Assembly (NCBI RefSeq): GCF_004366375.1
Contig: NZ_SOEF01000014.1
Span: forward strand, 1-64,000
Source of the DNA: Halanaerobium congolense
GTDB lineage: Bacteria > Bacillota > Halanaerobiia > Halanaerobiales > Halanaerobiaceae
Direction of reading: 5' to 3'
DNA length: 64,000 nucleotides
Position numbers and translations under genes: made by a program. The notes below the pieces were generated by a model. That model did not search any database and was not told where the DNA came from. It saw only the letters and a program-made list of their open reading frames with translations. This document shows positions 1 through 8,500 of this stretch, piece by piece (positions within the stretch are counted from its first letter, which is position 1; every line of letters starts with the position of its first letter).

Positions 1-41
1 TTTTTGGATGATTTTTTGATTTATTTTTGCTCATAATATTT

Positions 42-245
42 TTATCTTTCTACAAAGTTATCCACATTCCTGCAAAAGCATAGTTTCCTATATAATAAAA
101 AATGTGGTGCTAGAGCAGCTTCTTCTGGATAAGCTGTTAAAAACAGCAGTGGTGAAAGAATAGCACCCCCTGCAAACATAATTATAACTCCAATATATTT
201 TGAAATTAAATAATAGCGAGAAATAAGCAAGTTTTTATATTTCAT
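42..245 (-). pseudogene. N-terminal fragment of a second TrkH/KtrB-type potassium transporter
   Basis: The first 45 or so residues read like the start of a TrkH-family subunit: a basic start, one hydrophobic segment (about residues 16-37) and a PEEAALAPHF stretch before the expected second helix. The reading then goes off into a short basic and Cys-containing tail and stops, far short of the roughly 450 residues of the family. A T-run at the break could be a frameshift. The start codon directly follows the stop of the upstream TrkA-like gene (TAAATG), so it was translationally coupled to it. A complete homologue lies at 4947-6269. The window edge prevents checking what follows. Confidence 0.5.
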
Positions 246-908
246 TTATTCTTCACCACCAAACACTTTAATGGCTTCTGCCTGCTCTTCGGGCAGAGAA
301 ATAATTACTATTTTATCTCCAGCCTGGACTTTAGAACCGCCGCGGGGAATTGTAATATCACCATTACGAACTATTCCTCCTAAAACTATAGTCAGCGGCA
401 GATCTATCTCCTTAATTTCTTTGCCGCAGGCTTCTGAGTCAGGAGAAACTTCTACCTGAAAGATACTTAATTTTCCTTCCTCAATCATTGTCAAGTTGCT
501 GACATCATCAGCAACTACACTCTGTTCAATAATCGAACTAACAAGATCTGTAATATTAAAAATTCCAGTAATACCTAAAGTGCTGAATAATTCCTCATTT
601 TCAGGATTGTTTACTAAAGCAGTTGTTCTTTCCACCCCAAAATAATCCATTGCCATCTTACAGATAAAAAGATTATTATGGTCTTTCTGAGTTAGAGCAA
701 CTAAATTATCAGCTTTATAAGCTCCTGCATCTTCCAGTACAGATTGATTGGTTGCATCACCAAAAACAACTGTAGCATTGATTTCTCTGGATAAATCTTC
801 CGCCTGTTTTCGATCTCTATTAATTATTGTTAAAAAATGACCTTTTGAAATTAATTTTTTGGCAAGATGATAAATTAATTTATCCCCACCAACAAGTATG
901 ATATCCAT
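246..908 (-). CDS. TrkA-like potassium channel regulatory protein (two domains)
   Basis: 220 residues in the usual KtrA/TrkA half-length layout: an N-terminal Rossmann RCK_N domain (about 1-120) and a C-terminal RCK_C domain (about 135-218) ending in a KIVIISLPEEQ strand. The nucleotide-binding glycine motif is degenerate (VGGDKLI in place of GxGxxG), so NAD or ATP binding may be altered. Such proteins sit on the cytoplasmic face of TrkH/KtrB and gate potassium flow. The next gene downstream is a broken TrkH, so this subunit may now serve the KtrB at 4947-6269 or be idle. It belongs to a tightly packed minus-strand operon. Confidence 0.85.
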   Translation of the reverse strand: MDIILVGGDKLIYHLAKKLISKGHFLTIINRDRKQAEDLSREINATVVFGDATNQSVLEDAGAYKADNLVALTQKDHNNLFICKMAMDYFGVERTTALVNNPENEELFSTLGITGIFNITDLVSSIIEQSVVADDVSNLTMIEEGKLSIFQVEVSPDSEACGKEIKEIDLPLTIVLGGIVRNGDITIPRGGSKVQAGDKIVIISLPEEQAEAIKVFGGEE

Positions 909-911
909 TGT

Positions 912-1325
912 CTACCTCGTCCCTTCTCGCTCAATTTTATTGATCATATTTTCAGCTAAAAGAGAAATCTGAGAGAAGATTTCAATTCTTTCGTCCGTTT
1001 CGTACATTTTTTCTACTGCCGGGTCAAGTGTTCTGACCATAATTCTGGGTACATCGAAGTTTAGTTTTGCCATCTGTGATACCAGGTAATTTATCTGATC
1101 ATTGCCAGTACTGATTATAACAAGATCAGCAGATTCAATTTTCCCTTCTTTTAAAATATCATTCTCTGCTGCATCTCCTTCAATCTGAAAACCAGAAAAA
1201 TCAACCGGCAGCAGGGCAAACGATTCTGGATTATGCTCAATTACAACAACTTCATGCCCGGAGCGGGAAAGACTTCCTGCTAATATAGAACCAGTTCGTC
1301 CACAGCCCACAATAACTATAAACAT
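912..1325 (-). CDS. Single-domain TrkA-N (RCK_N) protein
   Basis: 137 residues forming only a Rossmann TrkA-N domain with an intact GCGRTG glycine motif (residues 7-12) and the acidic end of strand 2 (VVVIEHN). The C-terminal RCK_C domain is absent; the chain ends with a short basic helix. It follows the response regulator with TAAATG coupling and ends three bases before the next TrkA-like gene. Together the two look like a split, two-subunit TrkA. It presumably binds a nucleotide and modulates a potassium transporter; this role is inferred from family and neighbours. Confidence 0.85.
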   Translation of the reverse strand: MFIVIVGCGRTGSILAGSLSRSGHEVVVIEHNPESFALLPVDFSGFQIEGDAAENDILKEGKIESADLVIISTGNDQINYLVSQMAKLNFDVPRIMVRTLDPAVEKMYETDERIEIFSQISLLAENMINKIEREGTR

Positions 1326-2021
1326 TTATTCTTCCTCCTCGTCATCTCCAAAATTAACATTATCTAAATCAATGGAGCCCATACTTTCTCCAGCTCTTTC
1401 AATATTATCATTGGCAGGTTTATAACCAGGATCGAGTGCCAGAGCAGCTCTGTACATCTTCATTGCTTCTGCCTGTTTATGCTGCATCTCATAGATAATT
1501 CCCAGAAAATTAAATGGTTCCGGTTTTTCAGAGTTTAAGGAGGTTGCTTCCTGCAGCATTTCTTTTGCCTTCGAAAAATCCCTTTTGTTAATTGCGTTTT
1601 TAGCCAGCATTATATAGTCGTCAAAGCTTTCTACTTCTTTTTCGCTGTTTTCAATTTCATGCCGTTCAAATACATCTTCTACTATAGAAATTATTTCCTC
1701 TGGTTTAAATGGTTTGCGCAGATAATCAACAGCTCCCAGTTTTAAGGTTTCAACCGCTGTTTCTACACTGCTGTAACCAGTAATCATAATCACCTTTGTC
1801 GCAATATCTTTATCAGTTACTTCTTTTAAAAATTGAATCCCATCCATTCCAGGCATTTTCATATCAAGCAGCACAACTGGAATTTCCTCTTCTTTTAGTT
1901 TTGTTAGTCCATCTTCCCCATTGACTGCTGTTTCCACCTCATAACCTGCTTTAGAAAGAGCAGTTTTTAGAGTCAGCCGTATATTTTTTTCATCATCTAC
2001 AATTAGCACTTTATGCTTCAT
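1326..2021 (-). CDS. Response regulator with receiver and TPR domains
   Basis: 231 residues. An N-terminal receiver domain (about 1-120) carries the acidic pair D10/E11, the phospho-acceptor D53 in LLDMKMPGMD and the conserved KP near residue 103. A TPR-like helical repeat (about 135-205) follows, then a very acidic tail. There is no DNA-binding domain, so output is probably by protein contact. The start at 2021 is chosen because a GAGGAGG site lies just upstream; it overlaps the end of the preceding receiver gene by 11 bases. Its partner is probably the kinase at 2420-4246. Confidence 0.9.
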   Translation of the reverse strand: MKHKVLIVDDEKNIRLTLKTALSKAGYEVETAVNGEDGLTKLKEEEIPVVLLDMKMPGMDGIQFLKEVTDKDIATKVIMITGYSSVETAVETLKLGAVDYLRKPFKPEEIISIVEDVFERHEIENSEKEVESFDDYIMLAKNAINKRDFSKAKEMLQEATSLNSEKPEPFNFLGIIYEMQHKQAEAMKMYRAALALDPGYKPANDNIERAGESMGSIDLDNVNFGDDEEEE

Positions 2022-2427
2022 TATTATTTTCCTCCTCTTTTTCTTCTTGACCATTAGTTGCTTCCGTACGTATATTAGCCTCAACTGCTGACAGCAGATC
2101 ACTCTGACTGATTGGTTTAACTAAAAAGTCTTCAGCACCTAATGATATTACTCTCTGTACATCATCTTCTTCTGATAATGCTGAAAGAATCATCACCGGT
2201 ATATCTTCAGTCGAAGTATCGCTTTTTAAAGCTTCTAAAACCAAAAAACCATTCATCTTAGGCAATCTCAAATCAAGCAGTACCAGGTCAGGGTTTATGT
2301 CATTAGCTTTTTCTACAGCCTGAACCCCATCCACAGCATAATAAACATCAAAACCTGCTTTTTCCAGACTTTTACCAACAACAAGTCTAATATTTTTTTC
2401 ATCATCTACAACTAATATTTTACTCAT
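2011..2427 (-). CDS. Stand-alone receiver-domain response regulator
   Basis: 138 residues, a single CheY-like receiver domain: D9/D10, phospho-acceptor D52 (LLDLRLPKMNG) and K104 in LVKP, then a short acidic, Asn-rich tail. It has no output domain. The start at 2427 follows an AGGAGGG site; longer in-frame starts upstream lie inside the kinase gene and lack one. It overlaps the kinase stop by 8 bases and the next regulator by 11, so the three signalling genes are translationally coupled. Likely a phosphorelay or protein-contact regulator. Confidence 0.9.
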   Translation of the reverse strand: MSKILVVDDEKNIRLVVGKSLEKAGFDVYYAVDGVQAVEKANDINPDLVLLDLRLPKMNGFLVLEALKSDTSTEDIPVMILSALSEEDDVQRVISLGAEDFLVKPISQSDLLSAVEANIRTEATNGQEEKEEENNNEA

Positions 2428-4246
2428 CTTTTCCCTCCTGATAACCAAATCTGGGAATATAGAATGAAAAGGTTGAGCCCGCTCCTTCTTCACTATCCAC
2501 CCAGATTCTACCATTATGGGCTGTAATAATTTCTTTGGAAATAGCCAGGCCGAGTCCTGTACCACTCTTTTCGTCTTTATCATTCCCTGCTCTCACAAAT
2601 TTATCAAAAATCTTAGACTGATATTCTCTTGGAATTCCTGGCCCATTATCTGCTACAGAAACTAAAACCCTTCTACCTTTTATTTCTGCATCCACCTCTA
2701 TTTTCCCTTTATCTGCATAGCGGAGTGCATTTCCAACCAGATTTGAGATAACCCAGCTAATTTTTGAAGGATCTGCATAGGCAAAAATATTATCTTCGGA
2801 CTGTTTAAATTTGAGGTCGATTTCTTTTTCTTCTGCCTGCTTATAAAAAGGATTGAGCGTTTTTTCAATAATATCGTTGACATCTACTTTATCAAATTCC
2901 ATCTCAATTCTTCCTGATTCAATTTTTGAGAGGTCAAGCAGGTCATTAACCAGTTCTGTCAGCCGCTCAACATCCTCATAAGCTGCCTCCAGCAGCTCTC
3001 GCTGCTCTTCATTTAATTCTCCTGTGTCCTCATTAATTACCATACTTAAGCCCATGTTCATTGAAGTCAGGGGAGTTCTAAATTCATGAGATACGGTTGA
3101 AACAAATTCTGATTTCATACTGTCAATTTCTTTTAAGCGGGTAATATCCTCCAAAAGAGTAACTGTAAATTGGTATTCTTCATCTTCATCAATTACCTGC
3201 CTGGTAGATATTCTATAATGCCTTTCTTTATCATCTTTCTTCAGCTTAAAGGTTTTTTTCTCTTTTGCATCTGGATTTTTGATATATTCAAATATTTCTT
3301 CTGCCTGAATAACTTCTAAAAAGTGGGTATTAATGACATCCTGTTTGATAGAAAATAATTCTTTAGCAGTTTCATTAATTAATACAATTTTATGATCCTG
3401 ATCTGTTACAATTAGAGGACTGCTTAAATTATTGACTACTGCTTCCGACTTTTCTTTTTCCATCAGCAGCTTTTTTACATTCAATTTTTCATATTCCTGC
3501 AGTTTTGCAATCATCTCATTGAATTCATCTGCCAGTACTCCAATTTCATCTTCGGAGGCAACTTCAATCTGCTGCTGAAAATTTCTATCTGCAACTTTTT
3601 TGATCCCTTTTTCCAATTCTTTAATCGGCCGCAAAATTTGTTTTGTCAGATAAAAGGCAAAAATTAGAGAAAAAGCAATTACAAGTAGGGCCAAAACAAT
3701 AGTATAAATAATTGCCTGATTGGCCCTGCTGTTGGCACTTCTCTGTGCTTCTACCATTGCCTGTCTGTTTATTTCCCTTAGTTCGCGAATATCATTTTTT
3801 ATCTCATTAAAACGTGGAAGCAGCTGCTGATTATAAATCTCCCAGCGCTGATCTTCTTCTGCATTATAGAATTGGTCAAAATTAGATACAAAACTAAAAT
3901 ATTTTTCATTAATTTTTTCTAAAATTGCACCCTCACCTTCAATGGTTATATTATCTTCTGCTCTGGCCAGCCAGGTATAGAATTCTTTTTCATTACGCCT
4001 GAATATTTCCTGGCCCTGTTCTTCAGATGTTCTTAAAAGCAGCAGCAGAGCACTATCCTGGCGCTCTATTGATTCTACCATACTGTCACTGGCCTTAATA
4101 CTGCGGTAGTTTTCAACTAAGATATCATTGATTGCATTTGAAAGTGATTCGAAGTTATAAATACTCCAGCCAACAACTCCTGCCAAAATTAAGATCATAA
4201 CTGCAAAGCCAAGGAGTATTTTCCCTTTTAGAGTTTTTATATTCAT
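2420..4246 (-). CDS. Membrane sensor histidine kinase (HAMP-PAS-HisKA-HATPase)
   Basis: 608 residues: TM1 about 9-31, a helical extracytoplasmic sensor about 32-177 (resembling four-helix-bundle sensors), TM2 about 178-201, HAMP 201-253, PAS 268-366, HisKA with phospho-histidine H387 in SHEFRTP, then an ATPase domain with the N box (N506), DNGPGIP (533-539) and GTGLGL (563-568). All catalytic motifs are intact. It lies between KtrA and two DNA-binding-less response regulators inside a potassium operon, which suggests it senses osmotic or ionic conditions. The ligand is unknown. Confidence 0.95.
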   Translation of the reverse strand: MNIKTLKGKILLGFAVMILILAGVVGWSIYNFESLSNAINDILVENYRSIKASDSMVESIERQDSALLLLLRTSEEQGQEIFRRNEKEFYTWLARAEDNITIEGEGAILEKINEKYFSFVSNFDQFYNAEEDQRWEIYNQQLLPRFNEIKNDIRELREINRQAMVEAQRSANSRANQAIIYTIVLALLVIAFSLIFAFYLTKQILRPIKELEKGIKKVADRNFQQQIEVASEDEIGVLADEFNEMIAKLQEYEKLNVKKLLMEKEKSEAVVNNLSSPLIVTDQDHKIVLINETAKELFSIKQDVINTHFLEVIQAEEIFEYIKNPDAKEKKTFKLKKDDKERHYRISTRQVIDEDEEYQFTVTLLEDITRLKEIDSMKSEFVSTVSHEFRTPLTSMNMGLSMVINEDTGELNEEQRELLEAAYEDVERLTELVNDLLDLSKIESGRIEMEFDKVDVNDIIEKTLNPFYKQAEEKEIDLKFKQSEDNIFAYADPSKISWVISNLVGNALRYADKGKIEVDAEIKGRRVLVSVADNGPGIPREYQSKIFDKFVRAGNDKDEKSGTGLGLAISKEIITAHNGRIWVDSEEGAGSTFSFYIPRFGYQEGKDE

Positions 4247-4272
4247 AATTTACACTTCCTTAAGAAACAAAT

Positions 4273-4926
4273 TTAATTACCGAAATCCCTCATTTTATCC
4301 AGATTTTCATTTTTCCCCATTAAAACCAGCTTATCTCCAATTTCAATTTTGTCTTCCGCCCCTGGAGAAATATAAAGCTGGTCACCTCTTTTAATTGCCA
4401 TCACATTGACATCAAAACTGGCCCTTAATTCGAGCTCTTTTAAAGTTTTACCTATCATATTATCACTGGCTAAAATTTCAATCACTCCATATTCTGGAGC
4501 AAATTCAATATAATCTAAAACATTAGAAGAAATAAGATTCTGAGCAATTCGAACTCCCATATCTCTTTCTGGATAAACAATTCTATCTGCACCCACTTTG
4601 CTTAAAACTTTTCCGTGTAATTTATCTGGTGCTTTTACAATCACATAAGGTACACCTAATTCTTTTAAAATTAAAGTACATAATATATTTGCTGAAACAT
4701 TATCCCCAATGCTAACCACTGCTACATCAAAGTTTCTGACACCTAAAGTTTTTAATGCTTCTTCATCTGTAGCATCAGCTTCTACAGCATGAGTTACATC
4801 ACCACTGATTGCCTGCACCTTTTCTGGATCACGGTCAATCGCTAAAACATCATGTCCATTTTCAGCCAGAGTAGTAGCAACACTGACTCCAAATCTTCCT
4901 AAACCTACAACAACAAACTGCTTCAT
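4273..4926 (-). CDS. ktrA: KtrA/TrkA-family potassium uptake regulatory subunit
   Basis: 217 residues with an intact Rossmann motif GLGRFG (8-13), an acidic strand end (VLAIDRD), and a C-terminal RCK_C domain (about 140-215). This length and layout match KtrA/KtrC, which forms an octameric ring on the KtrB dimer and gates it with ATP, ADP and c-di-AMP. It starts 20 bases after the end of KtrB and is surely cotranscribed. RCK_C domains of this type commonly bind c-di-AMP, which agrees with the c-di-AMP riboswitch upstream of the operon. Confidence 0.93.
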   Translation of the reverse strand: MKQFVVVGLGRFGVSVATTLAENGHDVLAIDRDPEKVQAISGDVTHAVEADATDEEALKTLGVRNFDVAVVSIGDNVSANILCTLILKELGVPYVIVKAPDKLHGKVLSKVGADRIVYPERDMGVRIAQNLISSNVLDYIEFAPEYGVIEILASDNMIGKTLKELELRASFDVNVMAIKRGDQLYISPGAEDKIEIGDKLVLMGKNENLDKMRDFGN

Positions 4927-4946
4927 TTATTTTCCCCCTATCTAAA

Positions 4947-6269
4947 TTAACCAACCATTATTTTTTCTGTTGGATAATGATATTTTCCTTTTCTTACCCT
5001 TTCACCAAAGGCAAGTGCCAGTGTCAGTGGACCAACTCTACCGGCAAACATTGTAATAGTAATCAAAACTCTGCTAATATCAGATAATTGACCGGTAATT
5101 CCTGTTGAAAGTCCTACTGTACCAAAGGCAGATACTGTCTCAAACAAAACATCTATAAATTGAAAATCTTCGATCACTAATAATAATGTAGTTATTAATA
5201 CAACCAGCCCGGCAGATAACATTGTAATTGTGAATGCCTCATAGATAATTTTTTTTTCAAAACGGCGGTTATATACTTCCATATCTTCTTTACCGACAAT
5301 CATGTTTTTTAAAGTAACAAGCATTACTCCAAAAGTAGTTGTCTTAATTCCCCCACCGGTTGAGCCGGGAGAAGCACCAATAAACATTAAGATGATAATA
5401 ATAAAAAGTGAAGATTGTTTTAAAGCCCCAGTCGGGACTGTATTAAAACCCGCTGTTCTTGGTGTTACAGATAAAAACATTGCTCCCAGTGTTTTATCAA
5501 GTAGTGGTAAACCAGCGAGAGTGTTATCATATTCTAAAGCAAAAAAGACAATAAAACCAAAGATTAAAAGGGCTAATGTTATGACGAGAACTAGTTTAGT
5601 CTGTAGAGTTGATTTTTTAAACCTGACTCTGTTATAAGCTTCTACCATAACTCCAAAACCAATCCCCCCCAGAATAATTAAGGCCATAATAACAAAGTTG
5701 ATTGTTATATCACCAGTAAAGTTCTCCAGGCTGTTTCCAAAAAGATCAAAACCAGCATTATTAAAAGCGGATACTGCATGGAAAATGGCCAGATAAATTG
5801 CCTTCCCTGTAGGATAGTCCTGCACCAGGCGAGTAAATAAGATGACTGCAGCAGTTCCCTCAATTGCAAAGGTAAAGCCAAGCAAATATTGGACCAGCCT
5901 CACCATACCTGATATCTGATATTGATTTAAATCTTCCTGAATAATTAACCTTTCTTTTAAACTAATTTTCTTCCCAATTATAAAGGCAAATAAAGTAGAC
6001 ATGGACATGATACCCAGCCCACCAATTTGAATTAAAAGCATGATAACTGTCGATCCAAAATGAGTAAATGCTTCTTTAGTATTTACAACAATCAAACCTG
6101 TCACACAGGTTGCAGAAGTTGCTGTAAACACTGCATCTACGGTTCCTAAACCCTGCCCATCAGTTGTTGCTATCGGAAACATTAAAAGTATTGATCCCAG
6201 CATGATAATAATAAAATACCCAAAAACTAAGTACTGAGCCGGGGTTAAGTTTTTCTTACTAATCTTCAT
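4947..6269 (-). CDS. ktrB: KtrB/TrkH-family potassium uptake channel subunit
   Basis: 440 residues with four pore-loop repeats. The filter-like segments are visible: SATCVTG (about 52-58), SAFNNAGFD, TPRTAGFNTV and SAFGTVGLSTG. Length and pattern fit KtrB-type Na-dependent potassium uptake in the cytoplasmic membrane. A halophile using potassium as osmolyte would rely on it. It is the first gene of the operon behind a c-di-AMP riboswitch and intrinsic terminator, an arrangement well known for ktr genes in Firmicutes. Confidence 0.95.
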   Translation of the reverse strand: MKISKKNLTPAQYLVFGYFIIIMLGSILLMFPIATTDGQGLGTVDAVFTATSATCVTGLIVVNTKEAFTHFGSTVIMLLIQIGGLGIMSMSTLFAFIIGKKISLKERLIIQEDLNQYQISGMVRLVQYLLGFTFAIEGTAAVILFTRLVQDYPTGKAIYLAIFHAVSAFNNAGFDLFGNSLENFTGDITINFVIMALIILGGIGFGVMVEAYNRVRFKKSTLQTKLVLVITLALLIFGFIVFFALEYDNTLAGLPLLDKTLGAMFLSVTPRTAGFNTVPTGALKQSSLFIIIILMFIGASPGSTGGGIKTTTFGVMLVTLKNMIVGKEDMEVYNRRFEKKIIYEAFTITMLSAGLVVLITTLLLVIEDFQFIDVLFETVSAFGTVGLSTGITGQLSDISRVLITITMFAGRVGPLTLALAFGERVRKGKYHYPTEKIMVG

Positions 6270-6328
6270 TCTCTCTACTCCTTCCAGACAAGTATAATTA
6301 TAAAATTAATAAAAAGCTCTATAAAATC

Positions 6329-6356
6329 AAAAAAACACTACAGATAGACTGCAGTG
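6329..6356 (-). terminator. Riboswitch-controlled intrinsic terminator upstream of ktrB
   Basis: On the minus strand, an 8-bp stem (CACTGCAG against CTGTAGTG, one G-U pair) with a 5-base loop is followed by seven T. It lies between the c-di-AMP aptamer and ktrB, as expected for a switch that stops transcription when ligand is bound. Confidence 0.8.
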
Positions 6357-6404
6357 CCAATAAATAAATTTCACCATAATATAGAATATAATGATGGCAT
6401 CAAG

Positions 6405-6525
6405 TCTGTCCCTTATTTAAAGTCTACGGAGTTAGCTGTCGGGCTAGAAGTAAAGGTCTTCTTCTTATATAGATTCGCCCCAAAAAGTGGGTCCCCCGTT
6501 CTCAAATGAGATTAGACAACAGAAA
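6405..6525 (-). promoter_or_regulatory. c-di-AMP riboswitch (ydaO/yuaA type)
   Basis: The minus strand carries the hallmark blocks of the ydaO aptamer in order: GGGGGACCCAC, TTTGGGGCGAAT, then TAGCCCGACAGCTAACTCCG followed by TAGAC. This class binds c-di-AMP and turns off potassium uptake and cell-wall genes. Here it precedes ktrB and a terminator, so high c-di-AMP should shut down the whole potassium operon. Boundaries are approximate. Confidence 0.92.
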
Positions 6526-6541
6526 TATTTTCTTTTCTTAT

Positions 6542-6570
6542 ATTAAAACACATTATAAATATTTTGTCAA
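6542..6570 (-). promoter_or_regulatory. Promoter of the potassium operon
   Basis: TTGACA at 6565-6570 and TTTAAT at 6542-6547 with a 17-bp spacer, pointing into the c-di-AMP riboswitch. Confidence 0.7.
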
Positions 6571-6604
6571 ATATGTGATTATAATAATTCACGTAGTCTA
6601 TATA

Positions 6605-6640
6605 GAAAAAACCTTCTCATAATTATCAGAGAAGGCCTTT
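6605..6640 (-). terminator. Intrinsic terminator of the pspA operon
   Basis: A 7-bp stem CCTTCTC/GAGAAGG with a 10-base loop and a run of six T on the minus strand, just downstream of the SHOCT gene ending at 6674. A-rich on the other side, so it may work in both directions. Confidence 0.85.
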
Positions 6641-6673
6641 TTAGATAATATCTATATCAATATTCATTTAAGA

Positions 6674-6901
6674 TCATTGTAAATCTTTCTTGCGGGTTAT
6701 AAATTCTTCTCTTGAAATATTTCCTAAAGCATACTCATGCTTTAAGATACTTAATGCTTCTCGACTACCACGGTTTTTCTGTGATCTGATAAAGAACACA
6801 ACTCCTGTTATAATAAGACCCCAGAATAAGAGAGGCATTATCCACCAATAACTACCTAATAAACCAGAACCATAACTGTTTAAACCATAACAATATCCCA
6901 T
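6674..6901 (-). CDS. Small SHOCT-domain membrane protein
   Basis: 75 residues: a Gly/Tyr-rich start, one transmembrane helix (about 19-38, with WWIMPLLFWGLIITGVVFF), a basic stop-transfer, and a C-terminal SHOCT motif (about 49-75, ILKHEYALGNISREEF). SHOCT domains are short C-terminal modules of unknown biochemical role, often in envelope-stress operons. It is the last gene of the PspA operon, 16 bases after the coiled-coil gene, and precedes a terminator. A related SHOCT protein lies at 30289-30606 in another operon with the same promoter type. Confidence 0.8.
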   Translation of the reverse strand: MGYCYGLNSYGSGLLGSYWWIMPLLFWGLIITGVVFFIRSQKNRGSREALSILKHEYALGNISREEFITRKKDLQ

Positions 6902-6917
6902 TTATTAAAACCCCTTT

Positions 6918-7571
6918 CTAAATATCTTTTTTGATATTTTCTAATTCTTCCTGTAATTTTACAGCTTCATAATCAAGCATTTTTGTATCTATTATCTTCA
7001 TCGTTTTGTCAATCTCATCAATTTGTTTTTCTAATTCTTTTTCTCTCTTTTTCAATACCTGTATATTTTCTTCAATATCAAGCTTTTTTTCTATATATTC
7101 TCTGGCAGTTTCCTCACTAGAAGATATCATTGATTCAGCCACTTCTTCTGATTTTTCTTTTTCCTGGAGTAATTCGTTTAGGCGTTCCTGAATCTTTAAT
7201 CTAATACTTTCAACTTTTTCTTTGCTGCTCTTTAATTCTTTAAGTTTTTCTTTATATTTATTAACACTATTGTTTTTATTATTCGATTTATCTTCTGTTG
7301 TTTCATTATCTTGTGAACTGTTATCTCTGTTATCATGAGTCGATTCTTTAATATTCATTAATTGTTCAAAAGAAAGATTGCCATTATAAGCTCTATCTTT
7401 TAATGAATAATATCTATCTCTATCAATACTGCCTTCGGCATATAATCTTTTTATTAGGGAAATCTTTTCCTGAGTATCGTCCTGCCGCCGGTCATTATAT
7501 CCTGTATTTCTGTTGTTATCTCTATTGCCATAGGCTCGAAAAAGATCATTTAATCCTCCTCCACACCCCAT
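6918..7571 (-). CDS. SHOCT-like plus coiled-coil protein, PspA partner
   Basis: 217 residues, no known enzyme. It begins with a Gly-rich start, then a SHOCT-like segment (about 36-72, LIKRLYAEGSIDRDRYYSL), a low-complexity Asn/Asp/Lys linker (about 78-105), and a long charged coiled coil (about 106-217) rich in Lys and Glu. The coiled coil resembles PspA-type helices, and the gene starts three bases after pspA, so it probably interacts with PspA filaments at the membrane. There is no signal peptide. The function is an inference from context. Confidence 0.7.
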   Translation of the reverse strand: MGCGGGLNDLFRAYGNRDNNRNTGYNDRRQDDTQEKISLIKRLYAEGSIDRDRYYSLKDRAYNGNLSFEQLMNIKESTHDNRDNSSQDNETTEDKSNNKNNSVNKYKEKLKELKSSKEKVESIRLKIQERLNELLQEKEKSEEVAESMISSSEETAREYIEKKLDIEENIQVLKKREKELEKQIDEIDKTMKIIDTKMLDYEAVKLQEELENIKKDI

Positions 7572-7573
7572 TA

Positions 7574-8278
7574 TTATGCCTCCCCCGTCTTTTTAGATCT
7601 TAGATTAGCAAGTTCTTCTTCAATTTTTGAATCACGCTGTATTTGATTAAGAGACTTATCAATATCATCCCCCGAATTAAGATCATTTATTAACTCACCA
7701 TCAGCAACTAACTCATCTATAGCAGAAAGCTTAGCTTCCTTCCTGTTTATCTTATCTTCAGCTCTCTTTATCTGTTCATTTAAATCAGTAATATTATTAC
7801 TAGCCCCGGTAATAATCTCTTTTACTTCCAGCTGAGCATCGGCAGATTTATTTATAAAAGTTAACTCTTCCCGTTTCATTTCCAGCTTTTTAATTTGTTC
7901 GGCCAGTGTGTTTTTATTGGATTTAATAACCTCAATCTTATTTTCGATTTTCTCTATTTCCGTTTTTAAAACAGTTGTTTTTTCATTTAAGTCCGCCTTT
8001 TTTTCTAGAGCTGCACGGGCCAGATCTTCTTTTTCTATATCCATGGCAGTCTGTGCCTGCTGCTGGGCAAGTTCTGCCTTATCTTTAACATCTTCTAAGT
8101 CTTTTTCTAGACCTTTTTTGATTGTAGTTAGCTCCAGTAATGACTTTTGTACCTGCTGTAAATGTTCTTTCATTTCCTGCAGAGATATATCCAGTAGTTC
8201 CTCTGGGTCCTCAACTTCATCAACAAACTTACTCATCTTTGCCTCAAATGCTTTCTTCATCCTTTTTAATATTTTCAT
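7574..8278 (-). CDS. pspA: PspA/IM30 family membrane-stress protein
   Basis: 234 residues, nearly all charged alpha-helical coiled coil, with the amphipathic N-terminal helix (MKILKRMKKAFEAKMSKF) and the DPEELLDISLQEM segment typical of PspA/IM30. Members polymerise on the inner leaflet and maintain membrane integrity (the ESCRT-III superfamily). The usual PspF/PspBC partners are not present; two SHOCT proteins replace them. Upstream lie a strong promoter with a CsoR-type operator (8501-8556) and a second operator copy (8384-8402), implying induction by metal or sulfur stress. Confidence 0.92.
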   Translation of the reverse strand: MKILKRMKKAFEAKMSKFVDEVEDPEELLDISLQEMKEHLQQVQKSLLELTTIKKGLEKDLEDVKDKAELAQQQAQTAMDIEKEDLARAALEKKADLNEKTTVLKTEIEKIENKIEVIKSNKNTLAEQIKKLEMKREELTFINKSADAQLEVKEIITGASNNITDLNEQIKRAEDKINRKEAKLSAIDELVADGELINDLNSGDDIDKSLNQIQRDSKIEEELANLRSKKTGEA

Positions 8279-8383
8279 ATAATAGCTCCTTCCTTATTAA
8301 ACATTATTAAACATTAGTATTAGAAATTCATACTTTTTGTTGATTTGTTATTTAAATGCTTCAAATTCTTTCTTAAATGCTTT

Positions 8384-8405
8384 ATACCCTTACCGGGTAA
8401 TTATA
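8384..8405 (-). promoter_or_regulatory. Second CsoR-type operator with -10 box, pspA leader
   Basis: The palindrome TACCCTTACCGGGTA (8385-8399) lies immediately downstream of a TATAAT (8400-8405, minus strand). The -35 is poor (TTTCTT with an 18-bp spacer). This repeats the architecture of the stronger site at 8501-8556, so pspA may have tandem controlled promoters. Confidence 0.5.
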
Positions 8406-8500
8406 TGATAACAGTTAAATGTGAAGAAATTATGAATTTTATCTTTAAAGTTTAAATTATCATGATATTATTCTTATATAATCAGAATCATCAAATACAT

